From the NCBI GenBank assembly GCA_963739995.1, contig CAVUCH010000021.1:366170-430169 (forward strand): 64,000 nucleotides of DNA, given 5' to 3'. The notes beneath the pieces are model-generated. The model had not been told where the DNA came from and did not search any database. It was given only the letters and a program-made list of their open reading frames with translations. Positions 32,775 to 40,999 of this stretch are shown piece by piece. Origin of the DNA: CAVUCH01 sp963739995 (GTDB lineage Bacteria; Acidobacteriota; Vicinamibacteria; Vicinamibacterales; JAENWD01). A program made the translations under genes and the position numbers. The stretch's first letter is position 1, and each line of letters begins with the position of its first letter.

Positions 32775-34187
32775 ATGACGATCGCGGCGCACACGTTGGA
32801 AGAGAAGATTCGTTCTCGCACTGCCCGGACCGGCGTTGTCGGCCTCGGCTACGTCGGCCTTCCCCTCGCGGTCGAATTCGCCGAGTGTGGCTTTGAGACG
32901 GTCGGTATCGATGTCGATTCCAAGAAGGTCAGCGAGATCACCGCCGGTCGTTCTTACGTCCCCGACGTGCCTGACGCGAAGGTCGCCGCGCTCCGCGAGG
33001 CAGGACGGCTTCGCGCAACAACGGATTTCTCGGTAATGGCCGAGCTCGACACGGTCAACATCTGTGTGCCAACGCCCCTGCGCAAAACCAAAGACCCGGA
33101 CATGTCGTACGTCGTCTCGGCGGTCGAGCAAATCGCTCTCTACCTGCATCCGCAAATGCTTGTCGTCCTCGAATCCACTACCTACCCCGGTACGACCGAG
33201 GAGCTGGTCCTGCCGATGCTGGAGGCGAGCGGACTGAAAGGCGGGGTCGACTTCTTCGTGGCCTTCTCCCCCGAGCGTGTGGATCCCGGCAACCCCACCT
33301 TCCACACACGCAACGTGCCGAAGGTTGTTGGCGGGATCACACCCGCCTGCACTCGGGTCGCCGCGGCACTGTACGAGGCCGCCGTCGACACAGTCGTTCC
33401 GGTCAGTTCCACGCGCGTCGCGGAAATGGTCAAGCTCTTGGAGAACACGTTCCGGGCGGTGAATATCGGGATGGTCAACGAGCTTGCACTGATGTGCGAC
33501 ACGCTCGACATCGACGTCTGGGAAGTCATCGATGCCGCCAGCACGAAGCCATTCGGCTTCATGCCCTTCTACCCAGGGCCTGGGCTCGGCGGTCACTGCA
33601 TCCCTATCGACCCCTTTTACCTGTCGTGGAAGGCTCGCCAGAGCGGCTTCGAGTCACGGTTCATCGAGCTGGCCGGGCACGTCAACGCACGCATGCCGCA
33701 CTTCGTCGCCGACAAGGTCGTGGACGCATTGAACAGTCAGCGGAAGGCGGTGAACGGCGCCCGGATCCTGGTGCTGGGAATCGCGTACAAACGTGATATC
33801 GACGATGTCCGGGAGTCTCCGGCGCTCGATGTCATGCACCTGCTCGAGCAGAAAGGCGCGGTGATCAACTATTCGGATCCGTACGTGCCGGTGCTGCGGG
33901 CGAGCAGCTGGCCGGGCGACCGGGATCTGCACGCCGTGGGAGTCACCGAGGAGTCGCTCCGCTCCTGCGACTGTGTAGTCGTCGTGACGGACCACAGCAC
34001 GTTCGATTACGCTCAGGTGGTGGCATCGGCGCCGCTGATTGTGGACTCGCGGAATGCGATCAGCATCCGCGCGAACCACGTGTTCCGGGTGGGTGCACCG
34101 TCGCCTGTGGCCGCCGAGACGGTCTCGCCGGCTGATCAATGGACGCTTCAGTCTACCTACGAGATCAGCGCGCCGCCTCGGGAGTGA
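32775..34187 (+). CDS. Nucleotide-sugar dehydrogenase (UDP-GlcNAc/ManNAc 6-dehydrogenase type)
   Basis: NAD-dependent UDP-sugar 6-dehydrogenase of 470 residues, in the WbpA/WecC group. The Rossmann motif is VVGLGYVGLPLAVEF near the N-terminus. The catalytic Cys lies in GPGLGGHCIPIDPFYL; the C-terminal UDP-binding domain contains LVLGIAYKRDIDDVRESPA and YSDPYVP. It oxidises C6 of a UDP-amino sugar twice to make a uronic acid for surface polysaccharide. ATG at 32775 precedes the first family residues; the ribosome site is weak, and an in-frame ATG at about 32739 is an alternative. No glycosyltransferases are adjacent. The 3' end overlaps the convergent membrane-protein gene by 23 bp. Confidence 0.93.
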   Translation: MTIAAHTLEEKIRSRTARTGVVGLGYVGLPLAVEFAECGFETVGIDVDSKKVSEITAGRSYVPDVPDAKVAALREAGRLRATTDFSVMAELDTVNICVPTPLRKTKDPDMSYVVSAVEQIALYLHPQMLVVLESTTYPGTTEELVLPMLEASGLKGGVDFFVAFSPERVDPGNPTFHTRNVPKVVGGITPACTRVAAALYEAAVDTVVPVSSTRVAEMVKLLENTFRAVNIGMVNELALMCDTLDIDVWEVIDAASTKPFGFMPFYPGPGLGGHCIPIDPFYLSWKARQSGFESRFIELAGHVNARMPHFVADKVVDALNSQRKAVNGARILVLGIAYKRDIDDVRESPALDVMHLLEQKGAVINYSDPYVPVLRASSWPGDRDLHAVGVTEESLRSCDCVVVVTDHSTFDYAQVVASAPLIVDSRNAISIRANHVFRVGAPSPVAAETVSPADQWTLQSTYEISAPPRE

Positions 34188-35844
34188 ACAAACGCACGTT
34201 CATCAATTGCCACTGACCGTTTCGCTTGATCCATACCTCCGAGAACAGGAGCTGCTGATCGCGAAGGAACTGCCCCTCCGGCCCGCTGATGCGTTGTGAA
34301 GCGGTACCGCTCACAACCGCCCCAACGCCGCGAATCTCGACCGATGCGTTCCGCAGTGAGATGTCGTAGGGCAACCCGGACGCGTCGGTGGCTGGCGCAC
34401 CGCTGGTGCTGAAACCGTCGGCCACCAGCCGTCCCAGCTGCCCTCGATCGCCGCGGCGCAGCGCCTCGAAGTAGGCTTCGTGGCCGCGCAGCACATCGCC
34501 CTCATCGGTGCTGTCCAACGACACTGCCGAAGCCGGGGCCGGCAGGGGCGCGAGCGCGGGGGCTGGCGGTGGAGGGGCTGGCAACGGGCGCCCGGCGCGG
34601 CCAAGAGGTGCCATCGCATCGACGGACGGCAGCTGAGTCGTAGCGGCTGGGAGCTGGCTTCTCGGTTCGGCAGCGTTTGAGCGTGCCAGCAGCGTCCGTG
34701 ACACCTCCGCGACACGGGGAGCGTCGGTCCGAACCGTGGCCGCGGACCGGCGAGCGTCGGCTGCCACTCGTCTCGTCACGACGGCTCCGTCGCCGCCGAG
34801 TGCAGCAGCAGCGCCGCCATTCACGCTCATCATCAAGGCGCCAGCATCCCCAGCGCGCAGCACGACATCTTGTGCGCCCCTGAACTCCAGCGCCTCCCTC
34901 GCCCGCAGCATCCGAGCCACAGCTTCTCTACCGTCCACCTCGGCACGAAGCCACACCGGGCGCATCGCCGTGAGGGCCACCGCGACGCGAGAGGTACCAA
35001 CCTGTGCCTGCGTGCCAGGTTTGTGCGGCAGCGGGTTCGCGCGGCTTGAGGGAGTCCCGATCGTCGAATTACTGGCGGCGTTCTCGGCGGCCGGCCGCGT
35101 CATGACCGTCTGACTGGCGGTACTCGCTGGACGCTCCGCAGGGCCATCTCGCCACAAGCGCGTCGCGCCAACCGCGGCGACGAGACAAATCAACGCAAGG
35201 CCCCCGATCTTCAGGAGCTTGGAGTTGGTGTGGAACGCGTGGAGCCGGTGCCAGGAAATCGCCGAGAGACGGAAGGACACCGGGGGCGGCGGCAGCCGCG
35301 GTTCTCTGTCAACGGGCGCACCGCGTCGAAACGGAGGCGGAGCGGTTTGGTCCGGCGAAGGTTTCGGCGCAAGGGTTGCCGGTGAGAGCTGAGCGCTGAC
35401 CGTCACGGGTAGCGCCATCGGCGCGGGTGTCTGAACCACCCGCTCGCCTGCAGCCTGGTTCACGCCCGCCCGCAAGGGTCGGACGAAAGGGGTCTCAGGC
35501 AACACGGACTGCAATGCGCCGAGACTCTGCTCGAGCGATGCGCTCAACTCGCGCTGCACTTCGCGCAGTCGGGCGATCTCCGCGTGGGCCTCCGCCAGAA
35601 GCGCGCTTGCTTCGGCCTTCATGCCGAGCGCCTCATCGCGGGCGCCGTTGACGACAGCTCCGGCTTCTTCCGCTGCCCGGCTCCGCACCGCACGTGCCTC
35701 CACCCGAGCAGCGACAACAGCATCGATGAGTTCCCGCTCGTGCTGCTTGTATTGGGCCAGAGACGCCTGCGCTCCCGTCAGTTCTCGCTGCAGCCGGCGC
35801 GCCTCCTCCTGTGCGGCCCGAAATGTTCGTCTGCTAACCAACAT
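34165..35844 (-). CDS. Coiled-coil / single-TM / RodZ-C-like / NTF2-like membrane protein
   Basis: A 559-residue membrane protein with unusual order. Residues 5-115 form a charged, Ala-rich coiled coil reminiscent of DivIVA (EEARRLQRELTGAQASLAQY). A Pro-rich linker follows. One transmembrane helix spans about 210-230 (LLKIGGLALICLVAAVGATR). Residues 285-360 look like the RodZ C-terminal/DUF4115 domain (PVWLRAEVDGREAVARML, REALEFRGAQDVVLRAGDAG). A Pro/Ala-rich stretch (395-440) leads to an NTF2/SnoaL-like domain at 448-555 (ALRRGDRGQLGRLVADGF, QQLLFSEVWIKRNGQWQL). The coiled coil should be cytoplasmic and the last two domains periplasmic. GAGGAAC precedes the ATG. It may link cytoplasmic polymer-like assembly to the envelope; this is inference. 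Confidence 0.85.
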   Translation of the reverse strand: MLVSRRTFRAAQEEARRLQRELTGAQASLAQYKQHERELIDAVVAARVEARAVRSRAAEEAGAVVNGARDEALGMKAEASALLAEAHAEIARLREVQRELSASLEQSLGALQSVLPETPFVRPLRAGVNQAAGERVVQTPAPMALPVTVSAQLSPATLAPKPSPDQTAPPPFRRGAPVDREPRLPPPPVSFRLSAISWHRLHAFHTNSKLLKIGGLALICLVAAVGATRLWRDGPAERPASTASQTVMTRPAAENAASNSTIGTPSSRANPLPHKPGTQAQVGTSRVAVALTAMRPVWLRAEVDGREAVARMLRAREALEFRGAQDVVLRAGDAGALMMSVNGGAAAALGGDGAVVTRRVAADARRSAATVRTDAPRVAEVSRTLLARSNAAEPRSQLPAATTQLPSVDAMAPLGRAGRPLPAPPPPAPALAPLPAPASAVSLDSTDEGDVLRGHEAYFEALRRGDRGQLGRLVADGFSTSGAPATDASGLPYDISLRNASVEIRGVGAVVSGTASQRISGPEGQFLRDQQLLFSEVWIKRNGQWQLMNVRLFTPEAAR

Positions 35845-35966
35845 GATGCAGTTCCTCGCGACGCCTGGCCCGGGGTCGAAATCTTACTCCAACAGGTCGC
35901 CCGGAGCCCCGGGGCAGATGGCGCCGATCACGTTGTCGTTCGGAGTGAACCACGGGGTTAGGGGGG

Positions 35967-36803
35967 TCAGGCAGGCTCGCGGGCCGCATCGAGCCTGCGG
36001 AGCGTGAGAACGGCAACCTCAGGGGGGCAGTTCAGGCGAACGGGCAGGTACACGGTGCCAACGCCGCGGCTCACGAACATGCACGTATTTGCGATTACTG
36101 CAGAGCCAGCCAGCACCGGAAATTTGCGGCCCGCCGGGGCTCCAATGAGCGGCAGCACGATCTGCCCCCCGTGCGTGTGGCCAGACAGCACGAGGGGGAC
36201 CGCGAGTTGAGCGGCTTGATGGAGCACCCGCGGGTCGTGGGCGAGCAGAATGGCCGTGTTCGCCGACGTGCCTACCACCCGAGCGATGTCGGCCGGGGCG
36301 CGTGTCCAGAATCTGACGCCAGCGAAAGCGAGCGCAGCGCCCTTGATGATGCGGGTCGTGCGCGTGTCCTTCAGCACGGTAAACCCGCGACCCTCGAGTG
36401 CGGCAGGCATGTGCCGGTCGTCATCATGGTTGCCGAGGATGGCGAAGACCCCACCAGGAGCCTGCAGCGACGAGAGCGCTTCGGCGCACGGTTCCATGTA
36501 ACGACGCTCTCCGAAGCTGACGTAGTCACCACCAAGCACGATCACGTCTGGCTCTTGCGCCATCGCGAGATCGACGGCCCTGGCAATATCAGCCTGTGAA
36601 GTGAATTGGCCGTGGTGCAGATCCGTCAACAGGGCGAGACGCAGGCCGTCGTGAGAGGGCGACAATCCCGAGACAGGCAGCTGTGCCTGCACTAACCGAA
36701 GTGCACGCCGCTCATACGCGTAGCCGTAACCGGTCAGGCCGGTGACCGCTCCCACCATGGCGGATCCCGCCACTCTCAGCAGCGCCCTCCGCGTGATGTG
36801 CAT
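35967..36803 (-). CDS. Exported metallophosphoesterase (calcineurin-like)
   Basis: A 278-residue dimetal phosphoesterase. All family motifs are seen: LLTDLHHGQ (DxH), VLGGDYVS (GDxx), ILGNHDDD (GNHD), LLAHDP, and SGHTHGGQ (GHTHGG). The N-terminus has twin arginines and a hydrophobic stretch (TRRALLRVAGSAMVGAVTG), suggesting Tat export or membrane anchoring, as in the YkuE/YaeI group that acts on cell-wall or lipid phosphates. The substrate is not known. It lies 122 bp upstream of the coiled-coil membrane protein on the same strand, so co-transcription is possible. Confidence 0.9.
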   Translation of the reverse strand: MHITRRALLRVAGSAMVGAVTGLTGYGYAYERRALRLVQAQLPVSGLSPSHDGLRLALLTDLHHGQFTSQADIARAVDLAMAQEPDVIVLGGDYVSFGERRYMEPCAEALSSLQAPGGVFAILGNHDDDRHMPAALEGRGFTVLKDTRTTRIIKGAALAFAGVRFWTRAPADIARVVGTSANTAILLAHDPRVLHQAAQLAVPLVLSGHTHGGQIVLPLIGAPAGRKFPVLAGSAVIANTCMFVSRGVGTVYLPVRLNCPPEVAVLTLRRLDAAREPA

Positions 36804-37130
36804 CGTTGTCGATTCTACCCGTCCGCCGACGGGCGGAGAGGAGTCGTCTATACCCCGTGGCGCCGGTGTTCCGGCGCCGAGGTGACCAGATGGACGTCAC
36901 TGCCCGGTTGGAAGTGCTGACCAGCGGATGTACATGAGCGCCGGGTCGATCGAGCTGGCCGTTCAGATCTTGCGGATGAGCACCGTTGACGAAGTGGGAG
37001 ACAGACGGCGTCACGCCGTGCCTCGGCGGTATCGATCGATCGATCGGCGTGTGTAAAAAGCTGTGGAATAAATGACAACATAACCTGCTGGCCGCACGTT
37101 TTTGATGCATTTTGTTGGTCAAAACACTAA

Positions 37131-37142
37131 CGGACGCGTCCG
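37131..37142. promoter_or_regulatory. Perfect palindrome, possible operator
   Basis: CGGACGCGTCCG is a perfect 12-bp palindrome, flanked by CTA on the left and TAG on the right with one mismatched base between, giving an imperfect 20-bp dyad at 37127-37146. It lies next to an AT-rich stretch, about 285 bases before the gene at 37428. A regulator site is plausible but unproven. Confidence 0.3.
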
Positions 37143-37226
37143 CTAGGCAGCCGTGTCCAGAATGCGGACATGGGAGAGCAGCGTCGTGCTCACCATTTCG
37201 CAGTGAATTCATCCTGCCCGGCATCT

Positions 37227-37267
37227 TCGTGTAAAGACGAGCCATCCTGATGAGTCCGTTTACACGA
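37227..37267. promoter_or_regulatory. Stem-loop upstream of the surface-protein gene
   Basis: TCGTGTAAA (37227-37235) is exactly complementary to TTTACACGA (37259-37267), a 9-bp stem around a 23-base loop. The loop holds a hammerhead-like string CTGATGAGTCCG but lacks the rest of a ribozyme core. It could be a leader structure or a protein site. Confidence 0.35.
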
Positions 37268-37427
37268 CACACGCATCTTCCAGGGGCAGTTACCTACAAA
37301 ATTGCCCAGTATTCCACCATTCAGCACCCGCGGCAGGGTCCTTGCCGTAGGTCGGCCGTTCCGCTAGGAGGCCGTTCCTCCAAGCCAATTGCCCGACGTT
37401 TAGGACTCTCAGTGAGAAGGCGGCCGC

Positions 37428-38966
37428 GTGTTCTGTTCTCTGCGTGTATTCAGTTCCGGCCGCAGCTTCGCTGCCGGCGTCTCCGTTGCGACCGTGGTGC
37501 TGTCATGTCCGTCTGCCACGTCCGCCGCGCCGGGCGACATCGTTCTCTACGCGTCGGACGTTACGACCATTCGCGGGGAATGGGCGCGACTGTCCTCAAC
37601 TACCGGTGCGGGTGGTCAAATCATGAGATCCACTGATGCGGGCCGGAGTGCGACTGCCCCGCTGGCCAGCCCGCAGCACTACATCGAAGCCTCGTTCGAC
37701 GCCCCCGCCAACACGGCGTATCACATCTGGCTGCGCCTTCGGGCGCAAGAGAACTCCAGGTACAACGACTCAGTCATGGTGCAGTTTTCGGACGCCCAGA
37801 CGCCCGCCGGCTCGGCGGTCTGGCGTATCGGATCCACCTCGGCCTTGATCGTGACCCTTGAGGGGTGCAGCGGGTGTGGCGTATCCGGGTGGGGGTGGTC
37901 AGACAGTACCTGGTCGACGGGTGACTATCCCGTGATCAAGTTCGCAGCCGCCAGCCGGCATACGCTCCGCGTGCAGACACGGGAGGATGGAGTGGACATC
38001 GACCAGATTGTGCTGAGTCCCGTGACGTATTTCAACGCAGCTCCTGGCGCCCTTAAGAACGACGCCACGATCGTCCCGAAATCGTCCGCTACGCAGGTCG
38101 CACCGCCAGAGGTCGTGCTGTACGCCGGCGAGGCGGTGCGCCGCAGCGGGAACTGGACGCTTCAGTCCGATAGCACCGCCGCCCTCGGCAAGCGCAACGG
38201 CAGCACCGACTATGGGTGGCTGGGCCAATCCGTCAGCGCAACCCCATCGAACTTCCTGGAGTGGACATTCAACGCGGTGGCCGGCACACGCTACAGAACG
38301 TGGCTGCGCCTGCGCGCCACGGGCAATTCAAAAAACAACGATTCGGTGTGGGTGCAATTTGCCGGTTCAATCGATGCCGCCGGGGTGGCGAGGTACAGGA
38401 TTGGGACTACCTCGGCGCTTTGGGTCGTTCTCGAAGACTGTTCCGGGTGTAGCGTTTCCGGCTGGGGCTGGCAGCGACGAGCGTATTGGCTGGCGGATAC
38501 GGGTGACGTCTACTTTGCGACCTCCGGGACGAAGACGATCCGCGTGCAGACGCGCGAGGACGGCGTGAACATCGACCAGATCGTACTCAGTCCGTCGAAG
38601 TTCCTCGATTCCTCTCCAGGTGCCGTTCGCAACGACACGACACTTGTCAACCGGGACGGCACGAGGAGCGTCATCGGGGCTGTGGCCACAACGTTCCCCC
38701 AGACCCTGACGTTCACCGCCTCGGCCGACCACTCCCTGGTCTCCAGTTACCTGCTCAACATCTTCGCTGCCGGCGCAAATCCGGCGACCGCCACGCCGGT
38801 CAAGGCCCTGAACCTCTCGAAGCCCGCCGTGGTCGACGGACAAATCACAGTCGCGATCGGAACGACGATTCAGTCGCTCGCGTCAGGGTCGTATTTTGCG
38901 ACGGTGACTGCTGTCAGCTCAGCCGGATCGACCAGAAGCGCAGCGTCCAACACATTCTCGCGATGA
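37428..38966 (+). CDS. Secreted protein with two CSGCG-type beta-sandwich domains
   Basis: Exported protein of 512 residues, starting with GTG at 37428 (GAGAAGG upstream). The signal peptide ends near TSA-APG. Two homologous domains follow, about 36-205 and 222-395. Each begins DIVLYASD or EVVLYAGEA, has W-rich beta-strands (YHIWLRLRAQ, NDSVMVQFSD, WRIGSTSA), a Cys pair in CSGCGVSGWGW or CSGCSVSGWGW, and ends REDGVDIDQIVLSP then a PGALKNDATIVPK-like tail. The fold looks like a carbohydrate-binding module. A Fn3-like domain (about 420-512) ends SAASNTFSR and resembles the end of the LamG protein. Two more copies of the Cys-pair domain occur in the beta-helix protein at 47973-51376. Role: probable glycan binding. 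Confidence 0.85.
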   Translation: MFCSLRVFSSGRSFAAGVSVATVVLSCPSATSAAPGDIVLYASDVTTIRGEWARLSSTTGAGGQIMRSTDAGRSATAPLASPQHYIEASFDAPANTAYHIWLRLRAQENSRYNDSVMVQFSDAQTPAGSAVWRIGSTSALIVTLEGCSGCGVSGWGWSDSTWSTGDYPVIKFAAASRHTLRVQTREDGVDIDQIVLSPVTYFNAAPGALKNDATIVPKSSATQVAPPEVVLYAGEAVRRSGNWTLQSDSTAALGKRNGSTDYGWLGQSVSATPSNFLEWTFNAVAGTRYRTWLRLRATGNSKNNDSVWVQFAGSIDAAGVARYRIGTTSALWVVLEDCSGCSVSGWGWQRRAYWLADTGDVYFATSGTKTIRVQTREDGVNIDQIVLSPSKFLDSSPGAVRNDTTLVNRDGTRSVIGAVATTFPQTLTFTASADHSLVSSYLLNIFAAGANPATATPVKALNLSKPAVVDGQITVAIGTTIQSLASGSYFATVTAVSSAGSTRSAASNTFSR

Positions 38967-39753
38967 TGCGTGGGACGGGTCGCATCCGTGTCGTGTGGGT
39001 TGGCTCATGGCAGGGCACAGGGCACGCGCTTGGCTGCTGGCGCGGTTGACGACGGGTGCACTGCCGTCATCTCCTCTTCCGCGCTCATCAGGATCGAGAA
39101 TTCGGGTCACGGATGACCGTGCGTCGGCATCAGAGGGCGGACACTTTGTCATTCCAGGCTCTGGGCATAACGTCTATCCTCTCTCACGTCCGGAGATCTG
39201 CGCGTCGCAGTTGGCTGTTCCCGTAAGGGCCATGCGTAACCTCCGAGCCTTTTCCCTCATAGCTCGTTGAGCGGCACAGGCAGGCCGCCTCGCCAGTCGT
39301 GCCGGGCCCTGGGTTCCTCGGCGATTGACACGGAGCACCCAACCATCCTGCCCGTTACCCGACGTTCTGCGCCGGCTCGACACGAACACGGGCGCCGCGG
39401 CGGCGGACATCGCGGTGCCGAATACCGTGGGAGCGATCCAGGGAGATTCGCGTCGTGCCTGGGTCCGCGCCGGCGACGGGGACGTCGTTCGCGTCGATCC
39501 AGAGATAGTCGCCATGGAACGGCACGTTGCGATCGCCGAACAGCTCATACTCAGGCTGGTGTCCGATCGCATGTCTGATGTGAGCGGCCCGCAGTTTGAT
39601 TGACCCACATCGCGCGCGGGTAGTACCGTCACGGTCGAATGCAGCGATCGTCGACTGCAGTGACGGCGATCTCGCACGCGCCGTCGCGGCGCGCGAACTG
39701 AGGGATGGGTCGGTCGGACGGCGACTCCAGGCTGCTTTCATGAGGAGTGAAGC
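38967..39753. other. Intergenic region with possible gene remnant
   Basis: A 787-bp gap between the surface-protein gene and the small secreted protein. Apart from the possible propeller remnant at 39325-39603, no fold or RNA gene was recognised. Confidence 0.35.
39325..39603 (+). pseudogene. Possible remnant of a YVTN-type beta-propeller gene
   Basis: From a TTG at 39325 the frame reads LRRLDTNTGAAAADIAVPN, then AWVRAGDGDVVRVDPEIVAM. This is like one blade of YVTN/NHL-type propellers (RIDTRTG...AWVANGGDGTVSRIDP). Neither an upstream signal peptide nor further blades can be found, and no ribosome site precedes the TTG. It could be a decayed gene or chance resemblance. Confidence 0.25.
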
Positions 39754-40125
39754 ATGAAGGCACCAGTGTTTCTGTGTCTGCTGCTGTTCGCGTCTCCGGC
39801 TGCGAACGCCGAAGCGGCCGATGTCACCGGCCGATGGAAGGTCACGATTTCACTCGGCGGCGAGACGATTACCGGCGTGGCCTTGCTGACGCAGACCGGC
39901 GACAGGGTAACAGGCTCAATCGGACCCGATGAACGAAACCAGCATCCCCTCGATGGAGTCGTGAAAGGGAACATCGTCACCCTCACGACGCATCCACGGC
40001 CAGGACGAACCGTGGCGTTCGACAAGTGTTACCTGACCGTGGATGGCCAGAAGATGACGGGCACGACCGAACGAAAGGGATCCAGCGACAAGGGCACGAT
40101 CGAGCTCGTCAGACCGAAGCAGTAA
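39754..40125 (+). CDS. Small secreted beta-barrel-like protein
   Basis: A 123-residue exported protein. GAGGAG lies 7 bases before the ATG. The signal peptide (VFLCLLLFASPAANAEA) precedes a small beta-rich domain: VTGRWKVTISLGGETITGVA, LTQTGDRVTGSIG, GVVKGNIVTLTT, YLTVDGQKMTGTTER. The WKV...G...V pattern is common in small secreted proteins of Acidobacteria and Bacteroidetes with a lipocalin-like barrel. No catalytic motif is seen. It stands alone, convergent with the receiver-domain gene. Confidence 0.82.
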   Translation: MKAPVFLCLLLFASPAANAEAADVTGRWKVTISLGGETITGVALLTQTGDRVTGSIGPDERNQHPLDGVVKGNIVTLTTHPRPGRTVAFDKCYLTVDGQKMTGTTERKGSSDKGTIELVRPKQ

Positions 40126-40367
40126 TTCGCGCACCGAAGGCCATCGGGATCGCTGCCCGCCCGCGGTGGCAAGCGCTCCTCCGACCTCCCGATCAGTCTG
40201 GGCAAAAGGATCATCGCTCGACCTTGCCGCATTCAAGCGGCCGCCATTACGGGCCGACACGTGATGCGACGAAAGGGCACGAGGGATCTTTTGTGCGTCG
40301 GATAGGGGGCTCCGGTTCGCCCGATGCATCACCCCGCTCGCGCTTCGCCGTCGAGACGGAGCACGAC

Positions 40368-40814
40368 TCACGGGGGCGATTGTCGTCCGATGCCTGTCCG
40401 GAACAGGGCAAACCATGCGGCGCGCTCAATCAGGATCTGGACCGTCGACGTGATGTCGGCCGGCGTGAGCGGCTTCCATAACATCGAGTCGGCGCCGGCG
40501 CGTTCAGTGGGGACGCCGTCGTCCGCGGTGTCCCGGCCCGCGATCGCCAGCACGGGGATGGCGGCGGTGCGGGGATCCTCTTTCAGTCGTTTGATGAGAG
40601 CGACGCCGTCGTGAGCTGGAAGACTGAGATCGACAATGGCCAACGAGGGACGTTTGGCAATCGCCTCCTCGAATGCTCGGTGACTGTCGTGGGCTTCGAT
40701 CCGGTCGAAGCCACACAACGAGAGTGCCCGGTCGCAGATGCCGTGCAGGTACGGATCGTTATCCACGATCAATACACCCGGCCGGAGGGCGGGCGCTGGG
40801 ATGGAGGCGAACAT
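40368..40814 (-). CDS. Single-domain response regulator (REC only)
   Basis: A 148-residue receiver protein without output domain. Acidic pocket residues lie in LIVDNDPY, the phospho-acceptor is D62 (LAIVDLSLPAHDG) and the conserved Lys is K114 (LWKPL). The usual Thr/Ser switch residue is replaced by the AIAG segment, so signal output may be altered. GGGAG is well spaced before the ATG. No histidine kinase is adjacent; it may take phosphate from the hybrid kinase at 14.5-17.2 kb or others elsewhere. Confidence 0.88.
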   Translation of the reverse strand: MFASIPAPALRPGVLIVDNDPYLHGICDRALSLCGFDRIEAHDSHRAFEEAIAKRPSLAIVDLSLPAHDGVALIKRLKEDPRTAAIPVLAIAGRDTADDGVPTERAGADSMLWKPLTPADITSTVQILIERAAWFALFRTGIGRQSPP

Positions 40815-40999
40815 GTCGGCTCCCGGAACGGCAAGTTCAAGACGATGAATCAGTTACAGGTTCGACGCGCAGGCAGGCATGCGCAACGTTGGATACGGAC
40901 CAGCAATGCCCGTGCCGACTCGTTCCGCGCATGGTGCTGCGACTGTCACTCATTTTGCTCCGCTGAGAGCACTCGGGTAGTACGCATCGGCCTGGATCG

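Larger units (their letters stand above)
36804..37427. other. Intergenic region, partly AT-rich, between divergent genes
   Basis: A 624-bp gap. Positions about 37031-37130 are clearly richer in A and T than the surroundings. It contains the 12-bp palindrome at 37131-37142 and the stem-loop at 37227-37267, listed separately. No protein-coding frame is convincing. A long leader or small RNA for the downstream secreted protein is possible. Confidence 0.4.

Noticed and set aside
37249..37267. Hammerhead-ribozyme-like string CTGATGAGTCCG
   Set aside because: The catalytic core also needs a GAAA segment after stem II and a cleavage-site helix. Neither is present nearby; the following bases instead pair with the upstream arm of a simple stem-loop.
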